Positions 24,052 to 28,287 of a stretch of 28,287 bases of DNA are shown here, piece by piece. The stretch is from Bacteroidota bacterium (GTDB lineage Bacteria > Bacteroidota > Bacteroidia > Flavobacteriales > Weeksellaceae). The notes under the pieces were generated by a model that was given only the letters and a program-made list of their open reading frames with translations, made no database searches and had not been told where the DNA came from. A program made the position numbers and the translations under genes. Location of the stretch: NCBI GenBank assembly GCA_023422635.1, contig JAFAGO010000043.1:1-28287 (forward strand), given 5' to 3'. The first letter of the stretch is position 1. The number at the start of each line of letters is the position of its first letter.

Positions 24052-24491
24052 TCAATATCGTAATCTACTTGATATTTTTTATGGTCTTTCGTCCACATCA
24101 CTTTCAGAATATACCCCCCTTTTACAAGTACTTTTGCTGGTATTTGGAATGCATTTACTCCATCAAGCACAAAATCTTTTTGAATGTCGAGATTTTGATC
24201 GGATGAACGATAAAGATAAAAATTGAACTTCGAATTTTGATTGTTAATCTCTTTAGGAAAATCCAAATGCAAACCTTCTGCTTTCAATGTTAACTTCGGA
24301 ATTTCATTTAATTCCTGTGCTCTTTTCTTTGCATCAATAACATCTTGATACAGTAATTCTTGCTCGTAGTAATCATCTGTAATTAACTCGGAATTTTGTT
24401 GGCCCATTGGAAACAAGAAAATCATCCCAAGAATAAAAAGAATAAAAGTGCCGAGCGCAATTACAACGCCGTGTCCCCAAGAAATTTTCAT
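24042..24491 (-). CDS. ccoH: FixH/CcoH family cbb3 oxidase assembly protein
   Basis: A 149-residue protein with one N-terminal membrane helix (about 8-28, GVVIALGTFILFILGMIFLF) and a periplasmic beta domain. The region DDYYEQELLYQDVIDAKKRA (about 39-58) is typical of FixH, which is needed for stable assembly of the cbb3 oxidase. It starts 2 bp after the ccoG stop and overlaps the next gene by 10 bp. Confidence 0.88.
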   Translation of the reverse strand: MKISWGHGVVIALGTFILFILGMIFLFPMGQQNSELITDDYYEQELLYQDVIDAKKRAQELNEIPKLTLKAEGLHLDFPKEINNQNSKFNFYLYRSSDQNLDIQKDFVLDGVNAFQIPAKVLVKGGYILKVMWTKDHKKYQVDYDIEWK

Positions 24492-24493
24492 TA

Positions 24494-25942
24494 TTAAAAT
24501 TGCATTTTAAAAGGTCCTTCAAAGTAGGTTTCGTAGGAATCTACCATTTTACCATTCTTATCAAACACTCCAATTTTAATGTTCTGTTTCGAAAGTTTGA
24601 TGTCCTTCTCTGGAAAAGAAACGTTAATTGTTCCTTTGGTAACTTTGTCTCTCACTACTTTTACTGCCCCTTGATTGCTATAAATTACTTCGCCGTTTTG
24701 CGGTTCTAAAACCTTAAAGGTAACGAAAATATTTTCGTTGGATTTGTTGAGTAAAGTGTAATTATACGTGTTGCTAATTTTACCATCACGAATGAAGAAA
24801 GTACTTCCAGCAGGTTTAATAAATTTAGCTTCCATTTGACCTCTATTGACTAACAGAAAACCAAGGAATCCCATAAGCAATGCCAAGAAAACAGCATACG
24901 CTTTCATTCTTCCTGTAAATTTAAATGCAGTTCTGTTTTCAATTTCAGCTTCGGAAGCATAACGAATAAGGCCTTTTGGCAACCCCACTTTTTCCATAAC
25001 TTCATCACACGCATCGATACAAGCTGTACAATTCACACATTCTAATTGCTGACCATTACGAATATCGATTCCTGTTGGACAAACGACAACGCACTGTCCA
25101 CAATCGATACAATCGCCTTTTCCGGCAGCTTTACGATCTTCATTTTTTCTCCATTTCGAACGGGTTTCGCCCCTTTTAAAATCGTAAAACACATTGATGG
25201 TTTGCTTATCAATTAAAACGCCTTGCAAACGACCGTACGGACAAACTAAGGTACAAACTTGCTCCCTGAACCAAGCAAATACAAAATAGAATGCCGCGGT
25301 AAAGAAAATCATCACCAAAAAATTAGTTGGATGCGCTAAAGGCCCCTCTTTCATGATTCTAAAAACTTCTTCATACCCAACGATGTACATGAACATAAAA
25401 TGGGTAATCACCAAAGAAATGAGTAGATAAATAGACCATTTCAAAGAACGCTTCCAAATTTTTTCTGAATTCCATTCTTGACGATCCAGCTTCATTTGTT
25501 TGTTACGATCTCCTTCAATTGCGTAATCAATCTTACGGAAAATCATTTCCATAAAAATAGTTTGTGGACAAATCCAACCACAAAAAATTCTACCATACGC
25601 CACTGTAAACAAGATTACAAATACCAAAGAGGCGATGGCGCCCAATGCTAGGATAAAAAAATCTTGTGGATAAAAAGGCTGACCGAAAATAAAAAAGTTA
25701 CGATCAATGATGTTGAAGAGGATTAGCGGATTTCCGTTTACTTTAATAAAAGGAATTGCAAACAAAGCAATTAAAAGTACAACCGCTACTATTTCTCTAT
25801 AATTGGTGTACTTTCCTTTTGGTTTTTTAGGATAAACCCACTTTCTTTTACCGGACTGTTCCATGGTTCCTACAGAATCACGGAATGTTTCCGGATCCAA
25901 AACCTGGCCCTGCCCTCCTCTGTATTCTTCTTGCTCAGTCAT
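24494..25942 (-). CDS. ccoG: Cytochrome c oxidase accessory protein CcoG (FixG)
   Basis: A 482-residue membrane iron-sulfur protein implicated in reducing copper for insertion into the cbb3 oxidase. Several membrane helices lie in the first two thirds (about 53-70, 95-115, 163-185, 200-220 and 345-365). Cysteine motifs are CGWICPQ, CTLVCPYG, and a ferredoxin pair CIDCGQCVVVCP and CVNCTACIDACD (about 275-312) that would hold two 4Fe-4S clusters. The C-terminal part is an Ig-like periplasmic domain. It is separated from ccoP by about 90 bp that contain a terminator-like hairpin. Confidence 0.95.
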   Translation of the reverse strand: MTEQEEYRGGQGQVLDPETFRDSVGTMEQSGKRKWVYPKKPKGKYTNYREIVAVVLLIALFAIPFIKVNGNPLILFNIIDRNFFIFGQPFYPQDFFILALGAIASLVFVILFTVAYGRIFCGWICPQTIFMEMIFRKIDYAIEGDRNKQMKLDRQEWNSEKIWKRSLKWSIYLLISLVITHFMFMYIVGYEEVFRIMKEGPLAHPTNFLVMIFFTAAFYFVFAWFREQVCTLVCPYGRLQGVLIDKQTINVFYDFKRGETRSKWRKNEDRKAAGKGDCIDCGQCVVVCPTGIDIRNGQQLECVNCTACIDACDEVMEKVGLPKGLIRYASEAEIENRTAFKFTGRMKAYAVFLALLMGFLGFLLVNRGQMEAKFIKPAGSTFFIRDGKISNTYNYTLLNKSNENIFVTFKVLEPQNGEVIYSNQGAVKVVRDKVTKGTINVSFPEKDIKLSKQNIKIGVFDKNGKMVDSYETYFEGPFKMQF

Positions 25943-25962
25943 TACTAAATATTATAATAATT

Positions 25963-26012
25963 AAAAAAACATAATTCTCTGTTAAAGTAGAACTCTCACA
26001 GGGAATTATGTT
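25963..26012 (-). terminator. Terminator-like hairpin between ccoP and ccoG
   Basis: AACATAATTC (25968-25977) pairs with GAATTATGTT (26003-26012), and an inner CTGT/ACAG adds to the stem. On the minus strand a U7 run follows (25963-25969 on the plus strand is A7). It could stop or reduce transcription into ccoG. Confidence 0.7.
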
Positions 26013-26033
26013 TTCACAGATATTTTGTTGTTT

Positions 26034-26912
26034 TTATTGTTTTTCCCAGTGGGCTTCAGTTCCTTGCGGAGCAGCTCCACCTTCCGCCGTAGTTATTGGC
26101 GCTTGTTCTTGATTGATATGATAAACATATGCTGCTACATTCTGAATGTCATTCCCTGTAAGAACTCCATTTTTACCCCATGCCTGCATCGCTGTTCCTG
26201 CTACACCATTTTCAACAATGTGGAATACATTTTTGAATAAAGTTTTCTCTGGTTGGTTAATCCAAAAACCGTCGGTAAGGTTTGGACCGATACCTCCAGC
26301 TCCTCCTGGATTATGACAAGTAACACAGTTGGTTTGGAAAATTTCTTTACCAGCTTCAATATTATCTTCGGAGAAAACAGCAGTTTCTTGTGTAGCTTGC
26401 GGTACGGTTTTCATATATTCTTCAACCGACGCCAACTGTTGTTTGTATTCATCATCATATTCCTTAATTGGATTCGCAAAATCAGTCAACCAATACGTCA
26501 TCATATAAATGATACAAAATGCTACTCCAAACCAGAATAATCCTAACCACCATTTTGGAAGTTGATTATCGAGCTCCATAATTCCATCGAAACCGTGGTC
26601 GATAATAATATCTTTTTCTTCAGTAGCAGATTGCTTTTTGAAAGCACTTCTGTACAAACGCGTAAAAAACGGTATATGCTTTTCTTGAAGATATTCAGCC
26701 TTCTCTGCATCTGAAAGTTTTTTAAACTGATTGTTTTCGATTAAATCGCCTAAAGCACTATGAATAAATACCATTATGGTAGCAATTACAACAGTACCCC
26801 AGAAATAGGCATTGGAAAGAAAATCCCAACCTTGTACAAACATATAGAACAAGGTAATCAGGAGGCCCAATACAATTAAAATATTAACAAAAACGGGTGT
26901 TCTTTGTCTCAT
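26034..26912 (-). CDS. ccoP: cbb3-type cytochrome c oxidase subunit III (CcoP)
   Basis: A 292-residue membrane-anchored cytochrome c that passes electrons to the cbb3 oxidase core. The ATG at 26912 (MRQRTPVFVN) is preferred to the upstream in-frame TTG at 26918. Hydrophobic segments lie near 8-28, 32-52 and 120-142. One heme c site reads CVTCH, with AGGIGPNLTDGFW after it; the axial Met is likely in GTAMQAWG. Proteobacterial CcoP usually carries two hemes; single-heme forms are usual in Bacteroidota. It follows ccoQ by 2 bp. Confidence 0.94.
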   Translation of the reverse strand: MRQRTPVFVNILIVLGLLITLFYMFVQGWDFLSNAYFWGTVVIATIMVFIHSALGDLIENNQFKKLSDAEKAEYLQEKHIPFFTRLYRSAFKKQSATEEKDIIIDHGFDGIMELDNQLPKWWLGLFWFGVAFCIIYMMTYWLTDFANPIKEYDDEYKQQLASVEEYMKTVPQATQETAVFSEDNIEAGKEIFQTNCVTCHNPGGAGGIGPNLTDGFWINQPEKTLFKNVFHIVENGVAGTAMQAWGKNGVLTGNDIQNVAAYVYHINQEQAPITTAEGGAAPQGTEAHWEKQ

Positions 26913-26914
26913 GA

Positions 26915-27115
26915 TCAATGTTTTAAAATATTGTCATCATCTTCTCCATCGTCCAATGGTGCATTTTCTTCGTCGCGGTAGAATTTCTTCGGGCGACTAA
27001 AAACATAAAGGACAATTCCAAGGAAGAGTATTATAAACATTATCATCGCGATTGTTTGCAATAAGCCAACGTTTTCGCCATTTGAAATAATATCTTTAAA
27101 ACTCTGTGGAATCAT
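26915..27115 (-). CDS. ccoQ: cbb3 oxidase small subunit (CcoQ-like)
   Basis: A 66-residue protein with one membrane helix (about 18-41) followed by RPKKFYRDEENAPLDDGEDDD, an acidic cytoplasmic tail. Size and position between ccoNO and ccoP fit CcoQ, which stabilises the complex. Sequence similarity alone would be weak, so the name rests mainly on context. Gaps are 14 bp to ccoNO and 2 bp to ccoP. Confidence 0.8.
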   Translation of the reverse strand: MIPQSFKDIISNGENVGLLQTIAMIMFIILFLGIVLYVFSRPKKFYRDEENAPLDDGEDDDNILKH

Positions 27116-27129
27116 GGATGATTGATGTG

Positions 27130-28287
27130 TTAGTTATTACTAGCGGTTTGTACTTCTGTTGTTTTAATATCAGTTCCCAATCTTTGAAGATAGGCAATAA
27201 GAGCTGTGATTTCTCTTTTTTCAAGAGGTACAAATGCAGTTCCTTTGGATGCTTTTTCTTCTTCAAATTGTTTTTTCACGTCGGCTGCTTCTGAAAAGAT
27301 ATTTTTCACAATTCCTGCAGCTTGATTATCTGCCCAAGTTTCTGCAGAATCGATTTCAGCTTTTGTATAAGGCACATCGTAAACATCTTTCATAAACACG
27401 ATTTTATCAGTTGTTTGTGAACGATCTAACGTATTTCTAATCAACCAAGGATAACGTGGCATAATGGATCCTGCGGACGTTGATCTTGGGTTATACATGT
27501 GTTTAAAGTGCCAAGAACTTGGGTTTTTACCTCCTTCACGATGTAAATCCGGACCTGTTCTTTTTGATCCCCACAAGAATGGACGGTCGTACACAAATTC
27601 ACCAGCTTTTGAATATTGACCATTCTTACCATTGAATCGAACAACCTCATCACGGAATGGACGAACCATTTGAGAGTGACACGCGTTACATCCTTCACGA
27701 ATATACAAATCACGACCTTCTAATTCTAATGGAGAATACGGTTTTACCGCCGCTATTGTAGGCACATTATCTTTAATGGTTAACGTTGGTACAATTTCCA
27801 AGAAACCTCCAATACCTACTGCAATAAATGCTAACACAGACATGATAACTGGCATTCTTTCTAACCAAAGGTGGAAACCTTCTCCTTGTTTTCTTGAATT
27901 CCCAATATTGGCTAATGCTGGTGCTTCTGCAGGAACATTTTTCTGGAATGAACCTTGACGAGCAGTTGCAACTAAATTCACAACCATTAAAATTGCACCA
28001 GAAAGATATAAAATTCCTCCAAAGAATCTCATCCAAAAATAAGGAATGATTGCAGTTACAGTATCTAACCAGTTTTTCCAAACTAAAGTTCCATCTGGGT
28101 TAAATTGCTTCCACATTAAACCTTGTGTAAAACCAGAAATATACATTGGTACTGCATAGAAGATGATTCCTAAGGTACCTAACCAAAAGTGCCAGTTAGC
28201 TAACTTCACGGACCAAAGTTTTGTTCTCCACATAATTGGCACGAGATAATAAATCATCCCAAATCCAATGAAACCATTCCATCCTAA
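27130..28287 (-). CDS. ccoNO: Fused cbb3 oxidase subunits I and II (CcoNO), partial (N-terminus outside window)
   Basis: The frame stays open to the right edge (it reads LGWNGFIGFG before the internal Met at 28257), so the start lies beyond. The visible N-terminal part holds the last membrane helices of subunit I (WHFWLGTLGIIFYAVPMYIS, then PYFWMRFFGGILYLSGAILM). A linker of about 40 residues and a further membrane segment follow. The subunit II part has GCNACHSQMVRPFRDEV with one heme c site, TGPDLHREGG, and a Met in SIMPRYPWL. CcoN and CcoO are separate in proteobacteria and fused in many Bacteroidota. Heme-copper ligands of CcoN lie outside the window. Confidence 0.94.
   Translation of the reverse strand, partial: LGWNGFIGFGMIYYLVPIMWRTKLWSVKLANWHFWLGTLGIIFYAVPMYISGFTQGLMWKQFNPDGTLVWKNWLDTVTAIIPYFWMRFFGGILYLSGAILMVVNLVATARQGSFQKNVPAEAPALANIGNSRKQGEGFHLWLERMPVIMSVLAFIAVGIGGFLEIVPTLTIKDNVPTIAAVKPYSPLELEGRDLYIREGCNACHSQMVRPFRDEVVRFNGKNGQYSKAGEFVYDRPFLWGSKRTGPDLHREGGKNPSSWHFKHMYNPRSTSAGSIMPRYPWLIRNTLDRSQTTDKIVFMKDVYDVPYTKAEIDSAETWADNQAAGIVKNIFSEAADVKKQFEEEKASKGTAFVPLEKREITALIAYLQRLGTDIKTTEVQTASNN

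Overview
The window looks like a chromosomal segment from a low-GC member of the Bacteroidota, most likely a flavobacterium of the Chryseobacterium/Weeksellaceae type. The evidence is the AT-rich composition, A-rich translation starts without strong Shine-Dalgarno sequences, several TAnnTTTG-type -7 promoter elements, a fused CcoN-CcoO oxidase subunit, a zinc-finger-free TopA, and an IleRS of the second bacterial type. I see no CRISPR array, rRNA, tRNA, insertion sequence or prophage. The genes are mostly core housekeeping genes, so the unusual content sits in leaders, motif variants and small proteins.

Layout. 1-3.5 kb (minus): the start of an arginase-fold protein, preceded on the minus strand by topA. 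3.5-6.9 kb (plus): a promoter with a palindrome over its -7 box, a 28-codon Cys/Met-rich leader ORF, a terminator-like hairpin, and then a 907-residue TonB-dependent receptor. 6.9-7.3 kb: a small protein with two copies of a four-cysteine motif, as its own transcription unit. 7.4-13.3 kb (plus): ileS, a DksA/TraR-like protein, lspA and trpS. 13.4-15.7 kb (plus): a sensor histidine kinase followed closely by a membrane-anchored coiled-coil protein. 15.7-20.4 kb (minus): a YjjG-like nucleotidase, an ECF sigma factor, an exported protein, metK with a SAM-II-like leader, and an OxyR-type regulator. 20.5-23.2 kb (plus): enoyl-CoA hydratase, dCMP deaminase, a XerD-like recombinase and a zinc-ribbon Nudix hydrolase. 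23.3-28.3 kb (minus): the cbb3 oxidase block ccoNO-ccoQ-ccoP, a terminator-like hairpin, then ccoG-ccoH and a TauE/SafE-type membrane protein.

How the genes relate. The cco block makes and assembles a high-affinity terminal oxidase. The ileS-dksA-lspA-trpS stretch serves translation, transcription control and lipoprotein maturation. Two leaders point to sulfur-amino-acid control: the SAM-II-like element before metK, and the Cys/Met-rich leader peptide with mutually exclusive RNA pairings before the TonB receptor. The second is the best candidate here for an undescribed regulatory system. It is an inference from sequence and needs comparative and experimental tests.
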